Shown here piece after piece: positions 26,669-36,598 of a stretch of 64,000 bases of DNA (position 1 is the stretch's first letter; every line of letters begins with the position of its first letter). The position numbers and the translations under genes were made by a program. Origin of the DNA: Pseudomonas entomophila (lineage in GTDB: Bacteria > Pseudomonadota > Gammaproteobacteria > Pseudomonadales > Pseudomonadaceae); contig NZ_CP070982.1 of assembly GCF_018417595.1 (NCBI RefSeq), positions 3,120,001 to 3,184,000 on the forward strand, read 5' to 3'. The notes under the pieces were generated by a model. The model searched no databases and had not been told where the DNA came from. It worked only from the letters and a program-made list of their open reading frames with translations.

Positions 26669-27340
26669 ATGACCACCTCCGACAACACCCTGCTACCCAG
26701 CTGGCGGCTCAATGCAGCCGCCTGGATCGATGCCGTGCGCTCCGGCGCCATCGAATCACGCCGGCAGGTCACCGACCAGGCAATCCTCGTTGCGCTGCTC
26801 GCACGTCAGCCGGGCCGTGTCCTCGACCTGGGCTGCGGCGAAGGCTGGCTGCTGCGGGCCCTGGCTGATCGCGGGGTGGAAGCTGTCGGGGTGGATGGCG
26901 CAGCGACACTCGTCGACGCCGCCCGGGTGGCGGGTTCGCCAAGCGTGCACCTGGCCAGCTATGCGCAATTGGCCAAGGGCGAAGTTGACATTGGCCGCGA
27001 CTATGACCTGATCTGCGCCAACTTCGCCCTGCTGCAGCAAGACATCATTCCCCTGCTCACGGCGCTGCATGGCTTGCTCAAGCCCGGTGGCAGCCTGCTG
27101 ATCCAGACCCTTCACCCCTGGGCCGTGGCAGGCGACGATTACCAGGATGGCTGGCGGGAGGAGTCATTCACTGGCCTTGCAGGTGATTGGGAACCGATGC
27201 CCTGGTATTTCCGCACGTTGTCCAGCTGGTTGAAGGCACTGGAAATGGCAGGGTTCAGCCTGGTCGAGCTGCAGGAGCCACAGCACCCACAAAGCCCGGT
27301 GCCGCAGTCCCTGCTACTGGTGGCCCAGCACCTGCCTTGA
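26669..27340 (+). CDS. SAM-dependent methyltransferase (class I), second gene
   Basis: A 223-residue protein with motif I RVLDLGCGEGWLLRALADRG at about residues 50-69, VGVDGA after strand 2 and LLKPGGSLLIQT near 140. The start at 26669 (MTTSDN) is inside a longer open frame that is antisense to the neighbouring gene. The substrate is unknown. It is divergent from the other methyltransferase, and a single REP element follows its stop. Confidence 0.82.
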   Translation: MTTSDNTLLPSWRLNAAAWIDAVRSGAIESRRQVTDQAILVALLARQPGRVLDLGCGEGWLLRALADRGVEAVGVDGAATLVDAARVAGSPSVHLASYAQLAKGEVDIGRDYDLICANFALLQQDIIPLLTALHGLLKPGGSLLIQTLHPWAVAGDDYQDGWREESFTGLAGDWEPMPWYFRTLSSWLKALEMAGFSLVELQEPQHPQSPVPQSLLLVAQHLP

Positions 27341-27355
27341 GCGCGCCACCTGCCC

Positions 27356-27382
27356 CTGTAGAAGCCAGCCTTGCTGGCGAAC
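27356..27382. repeat. Single REP element
   Basis: TGTAGAAGCCAGCCTTGCTG followed by GCGAACC is the pseudomonad REP core, between the convergent methyltransferase and beta-propeller genes. Confidence 0.6.
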
Positions 27383-27398
27383 CGCCCGACCGCAAGGC

Positions 27399-28307
27399 TC
27401 AGGCCTCTGGCTCACCGTTGCCACTTTCAACCTCGGCCGTGTTTTGCGAAACGGATGGACTCAATCGCAACACACGATCACGCCCCCCCTCGGCCAGCAA
27501 GTAGCCACCTTGTCCGTCGGGCACGATGGCCTGGGGCGCCTTCAGGTAGCTCAACACCACATGCCGCGAACCATCACTATCGATGCGTAGCAGCCGCGCA
27601 CGGTGGGTGGAGTCCTCGCTGATCCACAGACCTCTCTGGTCACACAGCAGGAAGGTGGGGTTGCGCAAACCCTCGACCACCACCGGGTCGTTTCCGTCCG
27701 CGCTGAGCGCACGGATCTTGCCGGTGGCCTTCTCGGTGTACAGCAGGCGCCCGTCGGCGCAGCGTGTCAGGCCTTCGGTCTCGGTCAGGCCGGCGCGCAG
27801 CACATCAAGCTGGCCGCTGCGCCAGTCGTAGCGCATCAACCGCCCGTCACCCTTGCGGTCTTCGATGGCATAGAGGTAATCGCCATCGTTGAACAGGCCC
27901 TGGACATTGTTACCGTCGAACAGTGTCGAGACCTGGCCATTGCGCGACAGGCTGACCGGCGCCCCACCCACTTCCTGGCTGAACGCCCAGCCGCCGTCAA
28001 CCGCCACCATGCCATCCGGCTTGGACAGGCCCTCGAGAACCACCACGCGCTCACCGGTGGCGCTGATCTGCAGGATGCTGCCCTTGCCGCCATTGAGCTC
28101 ACGGCTGACCAGCAGGCTACCGTCGGCCAGGGGTAACAACGAGGCGGCGCGCGTCACCGAGTTGTGCAGCACCTGCACCTCCCAGCCGTTGGCGGCCTGT
28201 ACCGGGTAGAAACTCTGCCAGGCAAAGAAGCCCAAGGTACTGGCCACCAGGCCAGCCGTGGTGGCCAGGGCCAGGCGGACAGCTCGCCTGCGCAGGATTT
28301 GCGTCAT
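27399..28307 (-). CDS. Exported six-bladed beta-propeller protein (SMP-30/strictosidine-synthase-like)
   Basis: A 302-residue protein with an N-terminal membrane anchor or signal (LALATTAGLVASTLGFFAWQ, residues about 12-31). Successive blades follow, for example LLPLADGSLLVSRE, LSKPDGMVAVDGG, GLTRCADGRLLYTE and AIVPDGQGGYLLAE. The pattern fits the NHL/SMP-30 group, which includes lactonases and non-enzymatic scaffolds; the catalytic metal ligands cannot be assigned by eye. It is transcribed toward the methyltransferase gene and divergently from the RHS gene. Confidence 0.75.
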   Translation of the reverse strand: MTQILRRRAVRLALATTAGLVASTLGFFAWQSFYPVQAANGWEVQVLHNSVTRAASLLPLADGSLLVSRELNGGKGSILQISATGERVVVLEGLSKPDGMVAVDGGWAFSQEVGGAPVSLSRNGQVSTLFDGNNVQGLFNDGDYLYAIEDRKGDGRLMRYDWRSGQLDVLRAGLTETEGLTRCADGRLLYTEKATGKIRALSADGNDPVVVEGLRNPTFLLCDQRGLWISEDSTHRARLLRIDSDGSRHVVLSYLKAPQAIVPDGQGGYLLAEGGRDRVLRLSPSVSQNTAEVESGNGEPEA

Positions 28308-28496
28308 CGAATCGACTCCTTCGAAGAGCTGGTGATCCTAGCAAGGTGATGTGAAAAATTTGTCGAAGAGACTGGGTGTCATGACCCGGCATTAATGGAC
28401 AACCTTGTTCGTTGGCAGGTCGGCTCTTGCAGGGGGATGTATCGACTAACCTTATAGGTCTGCCGCCATCACAGCGGCAGGAGCAAGGAGACCAGG

Positions 28497-31434
28497 ATGA
28501 AAACCCCAGATCACTCACTGCATCACAGAACACCAACGGTGGCAGTTCGCGACAACCGCGGCCTGGCCGTGCGCCAGGTCGTCTACCAGCGCCATCCGTA
28601 TACCCCCGCTGACATCGATGAGCGCATCACCCGCCACCGGTTCGATGCGTTCGGCCATCCCGTCGAAAGCATCGACCCTCGCCTGCCCGCCCCCAACTTC
28701 ACCTATCAGCTGTCCTTGGCCGGTGAAATGCTGTGCACTGACACTGTCGACGCTGGCCGCGCCCTCGCGCTGAACGATATCGCCGGACGCCCGCTGATGC
28801 ACCTCAGCGCCAATGACGTCATTCGCTATCACCACTACGAACCGGCGCCACTCGCGGGGCGGCCGTTGACAGTCACTGAAGGCCCACTCGCCGAAACACC
28901 TCGCGTCGCCGAGCGCTTCGTCTGGGCCGGCACCGACCAGGCCAGCAAGAACCATAACCTGGCGGGCCTGCCTGTCCGTCATTACGATACCGCCGGCCGT
29001 CTTGGCACCGACAGCGTCGCTCTGACCGGCCTGCCGCTGGCATCGACACGCCAGTTGCTCGCCACCGACGACGAAGCCGATTGGCAAGGGGCGGACGAAA
29101 CGGCATGGGAACGGCTGCTGGCACCGGAGGCCTACACCACTCAGGGCCGCTTCGACGCCAACGGCACCTTGCTCGAACAGACCGACGCCCGCGGGCACCG
29201 GCAGCGTCTGGCCTACGATATCGCCGGGCAACTGACCGGCAGTTGGCTCACCGTCAACGGTGGCACCGAGCAAGCCATTCTCGTGTCCATCGAGTACTCG
29301 GCCGCTGGCCAGAAACTGCGCGAAGAACATGGCAACGGCGTGGTCACCACGTTCACCTACGAACCCCGCACCCAGCGCCTCGTCCACATCCTGGCGGTGC
29401 GGCCAACCGATGCCAAGCGCCTGCAAGACCTGCGCTACGCCTACGACCCGGTGGGCAATGTGATCCACCTGCACAATGACGCGGAGGCGACACGCTTCTA
29501 CCGCAACCAGAAAGTCGACCCCGAGCACCACTACACCTACGACACCCTGTACCAACTGGCCAGCGCCACTGGCCGCGAACTGCGCGACATTGCCAAGCAA
29601 CACCAGAAAAATCGCCCGATCACCCTCCCGCCCATCTCCACCGACGGCACCCTCGTCAACTATGTGCGCCACTACCACTATGACCGTGGCGGCAACCTGA
29701 CCCACCTCAAGCACAACCCACAAGACCCGCCCAACGGATATACGATCGAACTGACGGGTCTCCGACCGCAGCAACCGCGCCGTGGCCAAGGAGGTGACGG
29801 AAGACCCGGCACAGGTCGATGCGTACTTCGACGCGGCGGGCAATCAATGCCAGTTGCAGGCGGCCCAGCTGCTGGAGTGGACCAGCCGGGGCGAGTTGGC
29901 GCGGGCCGTGCTGATCGCCCGTAACAGCCTGGCGGCCGATGAAGAGACCTACCGCTACGATGCCCGCAGCCAGCGAGTCGTCAAGCGTCGCACGGACCTG
30001 ACCTCCGCAACCGTGCGCCACAGCCACGTGCTCTACCTGCCGGGGCTGGAACTACGCACCCAATACAGCGGCACGACCAAGGAATCGTCGCGGCACGAAA
30101 TCATCGTCGGTGCCGCTGGCAGCGCCCAGGTGCGAGTGCTGCACTGGGAAACCGGCCTGCCCCCCGGCATGGGCAACGATTCGATCCGCTACAGCTATAC
30201 CGACCTGATCGGCAGCGTCGGGCTGGAGCTGGACAAAGACGCAAACCTCATCAGCCAGGAGGAGTACTACCCCTACGGCGAGACGGCGGTGTGGCTGCCG
30301 CACAACACTGTGGAAGCGAAGTACAAGACCGTGCGCTATTCCGGCAAGGAGCGGGATGCGACGGGGCTGTATTACTACGGGTATCGCTATTACCAGCCTT
30401 GGTTGGGGCGTTGGTTGAGTGCGGACCCGGCAGGGACGGTGGACGGGCTGAATCTATACCGCATGGTCGGAAACAACCCAATAACATCCAAGGACTTGCT
30501 TGGGCTGGCAGACGACAAGGAATCGGATGAAAAAGCCCTGCAACTCCGCGCCATGGACAAATTGATGCGCACCACTCGGTTAGCAGCAAGCAGAGAGGAC
30601 GTAATGAATGTATTCAATGCCATTGTGGGGGCACGAAACATTATCCAAAACGCCGAGTACGAGCTGAATGACTTCATCCGCTCCAAGCGTAAGCATATCG
30701 CCTTCGGCATTATTGAAAACGCGGCCACAGCCGCAGTCTCGTCCATCTTGTCTTTTTTGGTTTCGGTGCCGGCTCTAATAATTGGGGGCGTGCCTGCTGC
30801 TGTGACAGCACGCACAGTCACTGGCTTGGCCGTTAACGTCGCCATACCGCCCCCTGCAATAACCCCGGACCTGAACACTGCAGAAAACATACAAACCAAA
30901 TCGAAGGGCTTCAGAGCGCTAATCGGAACCAAGGTGGAAAGTTTCATCACCAAGGAAAATATCGCAGACATAGGAGCAGATTACATGACAAACAGGGCTA
31001 TGGACCTTGTCGTACAAGTGGCTGACCAGGCTGTACCGGCTCCCGCCATATCAATAAGCACTCTAAAAAATATCGCTCTCGATGCCAGCAAAGCAGGAGC
31101 GCTTACGAAAGAGGACCTCCTTGAGCAGGCGAGAAAAAGCTTGGATAAAACAAGAAATGTACTGGAGAGCATCAACGATGAATTTACAACCGCATTCGAA
31201 AACCTCGGAAAACCAGTGACCAAAATTAACGGGACGTGGGAGGTGGTCAGCGCGGACGGCCCTGAGCATGCGTCAGACATAGGCATTGAAACAACCAAGC
31301 GCCTGATGCCATATATTCTTACACGTTCAGAATATACAGACCAATTCAACCGGACCATGGCACGCTTGGGCGAATTAGGAAAAACGCTCAATCGCCTTGA
31401 GCAACGCCAGTTGAATAGCCACAAAAAGCACTAG
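28497..31434 (+). pseudogene. RHS/TccC-like polymorphic toxin, broken by a +1 frameshift
   Basis: Two overlapping frames make one gene. The first (from the ATG at 28497, after AAGGAG) runs in phase to 29756; the run GGG at 29756-29758 has one extra G, and dropping it continues as VSDRSNRAVAKEVTEDPAQV in the second frame to 31434, about 978 residues in all. Visible are YD/RHS repeats, then the RHS core GLYYYGYRYYQPWLGRWLSA followed by DPAGTVDGLNLYRM, whose aspartates belong to the self-cleaving protease of TccC/RHS proteins. The C-terminal tip (from about 30511, some 307 residues) has visibly lower GC, a hydrophobic pair near residues 725-770 and no family that I recognise. No immunity gene follows. 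If the extra G is a sequencing error, the gene is intact. Confidence 0.85.
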
Positions 31435-31439
31435 TGTCC

Positions 31440-31525
31440 TGTCTCGGAAATACGTTCTCTTTTGGCGAGTGGCTTGGGTGTTCGGCCAAGGCGCCGCCGA
31501 AAGTGAACAGCTTATTTCCGAGACA
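31440..31525. mobile_element. 86-bp MITE-like palindromic element
   Basis: TGTCTCGGAAATA (31440-31452) and TATTTCCGAGACA (31513-31525) are perfect 13-bp terminal inverted repeats. The interior is also roughly palindromic, so the whole element could fold into one long hairpin. It contains no transposase and starts 6 bp after the RHS stop codon. It is probably a non-autonomous derivative of an insertion sequence; I cannot name the family, and no clear target duplication is visible. Confidence 0.65.
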
Positions 31526-31772
31526 AGGTAATGACGTAGACACCGCCGCCAGCAAGCCAGAGCGGCCATCGCCCGAAGCTTGCAGTAGCGTGCCCAGGCG
31601 GCGGTGCTCCTTCAGCCCACCCGGTTCAGAAATTCAAAAATCAAATACCGGGTATTTCAACATTTAATTTGTAGATGCCACGAGCGGGCTCTTATGCTGT
31701 CCACGCCTCCCCTGCACGCACCGGCCGGTGTGGAGAAAGGCATGGGGAGAGAACAACAAGTCGAGACCGTTC
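31526..31772. other. Gene-less stretch downstream of the MITE-like element
   Basis: Only short open frames without family features occur here. The composition becomes AT-rich around 31620-31680, and the region probably carries the promoter of the next gene. It may hold remnants of a lost insertion sequence or immunity gene, but nothing is recognisable. Confidence 0.4.
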
Positions 31773-32609
<837 letters not shown>

Positions 32610-32615
32610 TCCTCT

Positions 32616-32657
32616 TCGCCGGCAAGCCGTCTCCCGCAGGAGCCGGCTTGCCGGCGA
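32616..32657 (+). terminator. Hairpin after the ureidoglycine aminohydrolase gene
   Basis: TCGCCGGCAAGCCG (32616-32629) pairs exactly with CGGCTTGCCGGCGA (32644-32657), a 14-bp stem with a 14-base loop starting 7 bp after the stop. It is REP-like and lacks a strong T-run. Confidence 0.6.
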
Positions 32658-32732
32658 GCCTCTCCCCGTGGCAACCCACCCACTTGCCGCGCATACTGGC
32701 CACTCATCCCCTCCCCCCGCGCGGTACCGGCC

Positions 32733-33332
32733 ATGAACCGCTCCCCCCTGCTCGCCGCCTTGCTGCTGTCAGCCACCGCCCTGGCCGCCGATACCTGGAA
32801 CCTGGCCTACGACCGTGAAGGCATCCGTGTCTACCTGAGTGCCGTCGCCGCATCGCCCTACCAGCAGTTCCGGGGTGTCAGTACCATGAAGGCCAGCATA
32901 CGCACCCTCACCGACCTGCAGGAGAACCTGCGGGTGGCCTGCAAATGGCTGTATGCCTGCGACCAGATGCGCCTGCTCGATGTCGAAGGTGACAGCACCT
33001 GGGTCTACCTGACCACCAACCTACCGTGGCCGACCCTGCCACGGGACATCGTGCTGAAAGTGCGCACCGAGCGCCTGGACAACGGTTCGCTGGTACGCCA
33101 TCTGAGCGCCGAGCCTGGCAGGCTGCCCGAACAACCGGGCCTGATCCGCGTGCGTCATCTGCGGGGCGAATGGGTCATGAAGCCTCTGGGTGAACGCCTG
33201 ACCGAGGTGACCTACGAACTGCAGGCCGACCCGGCGGGTGATGTCCCGGGCTGGCTGGCCAATCGGTTCGTGGTCGACGCCCCGGTCGTCACGCTCAGAA
33301 CGCTCAGGGCCGTTGCCGAACGGCAGCCCTGA
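32733..33332 (+). CDS. Exported START-domain lipid-binding-like protein
   Basis: A 199-residue protein with a signal peptide (about residues 1-19, cleavage after LAA). The mature part matches the START/StAR-related pattern: WNLAYDREGIRVYLS at the start, then RDIVLKVRTER and EWVMKPLGERLTEVTYELQA. START domains form a hydrophobic cavity for lipids; bacterial exported versions are uncharacterised. It is monocistronic, flanked by REP-type repeats. Confidence 0.82.
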   Translation: MNRSPLLAALLLSATALAADTWNLAYDREGIRVYLSAVAASPYQQFRGVSTMKASIRTLTDLQENLRVACKWLYACDQMRLLDVEGDSTWVYLTTNLPWPTLPRDIVLKVRTERLDNGSLVRHLSAEPGRLPEQPGLIRVRHLRGEWVMKPLGERLTEVTYELQADPAGDVPGWLANRFVVDAPVVTLRTLRAVAERQP

Positions 33333-33351
33333 CATCTCGGGGCAGTCCATT

Positions 33352-33440
33352 CTGTAGAAGCGGCTTCAGCCGTGAATCAGGCGACCTGGTGCCTGGCACC
33401 GGCTGCACTGGTGTTCGCCAGCAAGGCTGGCTCCTGCAGG
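33352..33440. repeat. REP-type repeat pair
   Basis: CTGTAGAAGCGGCTTCAGCC at the left, GCCAGCAAGGCTGGCTCCTG at the right. It lies between the START gene and the MFS gene. Confidence 0.6.
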
Positions 33441-33539
33441 GCGCGGATGTTACACGGGTTATTCGTTAGCCTGCTTCCTTTTTCTCTACGCAGCGGCCAT
33501 CATGGCGCCACGCCCCACCGCCTGCCCGCGAACGAGCCC

Positions 33540-34709
33540 ATGACCGCGCAACAGCCCACCTCCGGCATCACGCTGCAGATTCTCGCCATCGTCTTCTATA
33601 CCTTCATTGCCTTCCTCTGCATCGGCCTGCCGATCGCAGTGCTGCCTGGCCATGTGCATGACCAACTGGGTTTCGGTGCGGTCGTCGCCGGCCTGACCAT
33701 CGGCCTGCAGTACCTCGCCACCCTGGTCAGCCGCCCATTCGCCGGCCGGGTCGCCGACACCCTGGGCGGCAAGCGGGCCATTCGCTATGGGTTGTACGGC
33801 ATCGCCGGTTGCGGCGTGCTGACGTCGCTCTCGGCCTGGGCCCTAGCCTTGCCCTGGGTGAGCTTGGTGCTGTTGTTGGCCGGGCGCTTGCTGCTGGGCG
33901 TCGCCCAGGGGCTGATCGGCGTCGCTACCTTGAGCTGGGGAATCGGCCAAGTGGGGCCTGAACATACCGCACGGGTGATCTCGTGGAATGGCATTGCCTC
34001 GTATGGCGCCATCGCCATCGGCGCACCGGCAGGCGTGCTGCTGGTGGGCAGCCTGGATTTCGCGGTGCTGGGGGCGGTCCTGCTGGCGCTGGCGTCGGTG
34101 GCCCTGCTGGTGCTGCGCACCCGCCCTGAAGCCCAGGTGCTCCGCGGCGAGCGCTTGCCATTCTGGTCGGCATTCGGCCGGGTTGCGCCTTGCGGTCTGG
34201 GGCTGACCCTGGCTTCGATCGGCTACGGCACCCTCACTACGTTCATCACGCTCTACTACCTCGAGCGTGGCTGGGTTGGCGCAGCCTGGTGCCTCAGCGC
34301 GTTCGGTCTGTGCTTCATCCTGTCGCGGCTACTGTTCGTCAATGCGGTCAACCGCTTCGGTGGCTACAACGTGGCGGTCACCTGCATGACCACCGAAGTG
34401 CTGGGGTTGACCTTGTTGTGGTTGGCGCCCTCGCCGCTGTGGGCGATGCTGGGTGCCGGGCTGACCGGGTTCGGGCTGTCGCTGGTGTACCCCGCCCTGG
34501 GTGTGGAGGCGATCCGACAAGTCCCCAGCAGCAGCCGAGGCGCCGGGCTTGGCGCCTACGCGGTGTTCTTCGACCTGGCCCTGGCCATCGCGGGCCCATT
34601 GATGGGAGCGGTTGCCGTGCACCTAGGGTACGCCTCGATCTTCGCGGTCGCCGCCCTGCTGGCGCTGTCAGGGGTGGCCCTGACCCTGCTGCTGGCCCGT
34701 CGCGGCTGA
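33540..34709 (+). CDS. MFS transporter (YfcJ/YhhS-like)
   Basis: A 389-residue protein with about 12 membrane segments. The N-terminal segment FLCIGLPIAVLPGHVHDQLG and ATLVSRPFAGRVADTLGGKR resemble the YfcJ/YhhS group of MFS exporters, which includes arabinose and glyphosate-tolerance exporters. The start at 33540 (MTAQQPT) precedes the first helix; the frame is open further upstream. The last 42 bp overlap the convergent hydrolase gene. Confidence 0.83.
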   Translation: MTAQQPTSGITLQILAIVFYTFIAFLCIGLPIAVLPGHVHDQLGFGAVVAGLTIGLQYLATLVSRPFAGRVADTLGGKRAIRYGLYGIAGCGVLTSLSAWALALPWVSLVLLLAGRLLLGVAQGLIGVATLSWGIGQVGPEHTARVISWNGIASYGAIAIGAPAGVLLVGSLDFAVLGAVLLALASVALLVLRTRPEAQVLRGERLPFWSAFGRVAPCGLGLTLASIGYGTLTTFITLYYLERGWVGAAWCLSAFGLCFILSRLLFVNAVNRFGGYNVAVTCMTTEVLGLTLLWLAPSPLWAMLGAGLTGFGLSLVYPALGVEAIRQVPSSSRGAGLGAYAVFFDLALAIAGPLMGAVAVHLGYASIFAVAALLALSGVALTLLLARRG

Positions 34710-35717
34710 GCGCTCGGCCGGCTCCGGAGCGCCCAGCGCCTGGCTGAAGAACACCGTGGTCTCGCTGCGCAGCGAGCGATGAATATGGCGGCGGTCGACG
34801 CCGTCGGCGTCCTTGCACAGCGCGGGCATGCGCAGGTGCTGGTCATCATCGCAGGGAGCCATGAACACGAAATGCCCGGCACCGGCGAGCAAACGGTAGT
34901 CCGGCGTGACCGGTAACTTGCGCGCCAGCGCATCGGCATTGTGCTCGAGCGCCAGCAACTGGTCGTTGTCACCGCTGTAGATCAGCGCGGGCACGTGCAC
35001 GCTCGCCAGGGCATGACGACCGAACATCAGGCTCAACGGCGCCATCAGCATCACCGCCCCTACGCGCGGGTCGGCCCGTGGAGCCAGCTCGCTGTGGTCG
35101 GCGATCAGCACGCCGTGGGTCTTGCAGGCATCGGCATCCGTGGGGCGCTCCTGGCAGTAGCGGCGCAGGCGCTCCAGGTCGGGCCGGGCGCCCGACAGGA
35201 TCAAGGCCGTTTCACCGCCTGCGGAATAACCGATCACGCCAACCTTGCCATCGTTCAGATAAGGTGCCAGCAGCTTGTCCGTACGCACCGCCGTGATAGC
35301 GGCGCTGATCTGCAAGGGGCGACCGTAGAGATTGCTGAGGGTACCCAGCCGGCTATGGTCGCGGCCGTTGTCACCGGGGTGGACCACCGCCACCACCACG
35401 AACCCCTGCCGTGCCAGGCCATTGGCAAGGTCATGCAGGGCCATCGGGCTGCCAGCGTTGCCGTGGGAGATGACCAGCAAGGGAAACTGCCCCATGGCCA
35501 CCGGTGCTTCTTCTGCGACCCGGGTTTGATACCCTTCGATACGCACGGGACGTGCTTCGCCGCTGGATGGGTAGAACACCAGCGCCTGCATGGGCCGGGC
35601 ATCCACCGGGTCAGTCAGGCTGAGCCGATGCAACCCGGCTACCCACGGCGCCGCGTCGGCCTGGGCCATCAGGCTGCCGAACAGCACACAGGTGATCAAG
35701 GTGAGGAATCTATTCAT
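34668..35717 (-). CDS. Exported alpha/beta hydrolase (dienelactone-hydrolase-like)
   Basis: A 349-residue protein with a signal peptide (MNRFLTLITCVLFGSLMAQA, cleavage near residue 22). The nucleophile elbow GYSAGG gives the catalytic serine; LLVISHGNAGSP is the oxyanion-side HG motif, and GAGHFVF carries the catalytic histidine, with GDNDQ near the acid. It may hydrolyse esters in the periplasm, as in the predicted dienelactone hydrolase/PAF-acetylhydrolase-like group. GGGAGC precedes the ATG at 35717. The C-terminal tail is Gln/Gly-rich and overlaps the MFS gene. Confidence 0.82.
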   Translation of the reverse strand: MNRFLTLITCVLFGSLMAQADAAPWVAGLHRLSLTDPVDARPMQALVFYPSSGEARPVRIEGYQTRVAEEAPVAMGQFPLLVISHGNAGSPMALHDLANGLARQGFVVVAVVHPGDNGRDHSRLGTLSNLYGRPLQISAAITAVRTDKLLAPYLNDGKVGVIGYSAGGETALILSGARPDLERLRRYCQERPTDADACKTHGVLIADHSELAPRADPRVGAVMLMAPLSLMFGRHALASVHVPALIYSGDNDQLLALEHNADALARKLPVTPDYRLLAGAGHFVFMAPCDDDQHLRMPALCKDADGVDRRHIHRSLRSETTVFFSQALGAPEPAERSAATGQQQGQGHP

Positions 35718-35800
35718 GCGCAGGCGCTCCCACGCCCGCATGGCGGACGTACTCGCCAGCTTAGAACCGGTTTCACCCACCCTGCATGAAAAAAGCATGA

Positions 35801-35842
35801 AAAAAAGCCGACCGGCACCTTGCGGCGACGATCGGCTTTTTT
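35801..35842. terminator. Strong bidirectional rho-independent terminator
   Basis: AAAAAAGCCGA (35801-35811) and TCGGCTTTTTT (35832-35842) form a perfect 11-bp stem ending in an A/T run on both strands, 12 bp after the azoR stop. It is the clearest intrinsic terminator in the window. Confidence 0.88.
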
Positions 35843-35853
35843 CGCCAGGTCGA

Positions 35854-36465
35854 TCAGGCCGCGGCGAAGAGCTCGCCAGCGATCTGCGCCTGGGCGGCGT
35901 CGATGGCCTTGGCGCGCTGCTCCGGGCCATAAGCCAAGCCGTGCGCACGAACGATCTCCAGGTCGGTGATCCCGATGAAGCCAAGGAACACTTTAAGGAA
36001 GTCTTCGTGACCGACACCGGTCGGTTGGCCGTGGTGCAGGCCACCAGCAGTGGAAACCAGGATCACCTTCTTGTCACCGCACAGGCCTTCAGGGCCGGCT
36101 TCGGTATAGCGGAAGGTCTTGCCAGCGACGGCGACGCGATCGATCCATGCCTTGAGCTGGGTCGGCACGGTGAAGTTGTACATCGGCGCACCGATCACCA
36201 CCGCGTCGGCGGCCAGAAACTCTTCCAGGGTTTCGGCGCTGAGCTTGGCTTCATGGGCCTGGGCGGCATCACGTACTTCCTCGGGGGTGCCGGCGGCCAC
36301 CAGGGTGGCGGCGGAGAAGTGGCTGATCGCGTCGGCGGCCAGGTCACGGTAGACCACCTCAATGCCAGGCTCGGCGGCTTTCCAGGCCTCGACCACTTCA
36401 CGGCTCAGCTGACGGGAGGCGGAATTGTCGCCCAGGATGCTCGAATCGATATGCAACAGTTTCAT
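35854..36465 (-). CDS. azoR: FMN-dependent NADH-azoreductase
   Basis: A 203-residue flavodoxin-fold enzyme. The FMN phosphate loop is in [17 protein letters not shown] (residues 5-21), [19 protein letters not shown] is the classic AzoR segment, and STAGG lies near residue 140. AzoR-type enzymes reduce azo dyes and quinones using NADH and are usually linked to quinone or thiol stress. AGGAGA precedes the ATG at 36465. It is divergent from a LysR gene, a common arrangement in which LysR controls azoR. Pseudomonads often carry several azoR copies. Confidence 0.9.
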   Translation of the reverse strand: MKLLHIDSSILGDNSASRQLSREVVEAWKAAEPGIEVVYRDLAADAISHFSAATLVAAGTPEEVRDAAQAHEAKLSAETLEEFLAADAVVIGAPMYNFTVPTQLKAWIDRVAVAGKTFRYTEAGPEGLCGDKKVILVSTAGGLHHGQPTGVGHEDFLKVFLGFIGITDLEIVRAHGLAYGPEQRAKAIDAAQAQIAGELFAAA

Positions 36466-36565
36466 GGGACTCTCCTGTGAAAGAAGACCGCGGCGGTGGG
36501 CGATCACGATGGGGAGAATCCTATCGATACACCGAATGACTGATAAGATGGCAAAAATGCGTTAG

Positions 36566-36587
36566 ATTGTTCCACTGATGGAACAAT
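36566..36587. promoter_or_regulatory. Probable LysR operator between azoR and its regulator
   Basis: ATTGTTCCA-CTGA-TGGAACAAT is a perfect 9-bp inverted repeat that contains the T-N11-A pattern of LysR sites. It lies 12 bp upstream of the chosen LysR start and about 100 bp upstream of azoR. Confidence 0.7.
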
Positions 36588-36598
36588 TGGATTGTCAT

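Noticed and set aside
31434..31667. 77-residue open frame after the RHS gene as immunity gene
   Set aside because: It runs through the MITE-like element, lacks a ribosome site and has no structured sequence.
36578..36598. ATG at 36578 as the LysR start
   Set aside because: It lies within the operator palindrome; LysR proteins normally begin at the MQDLNDL segment.
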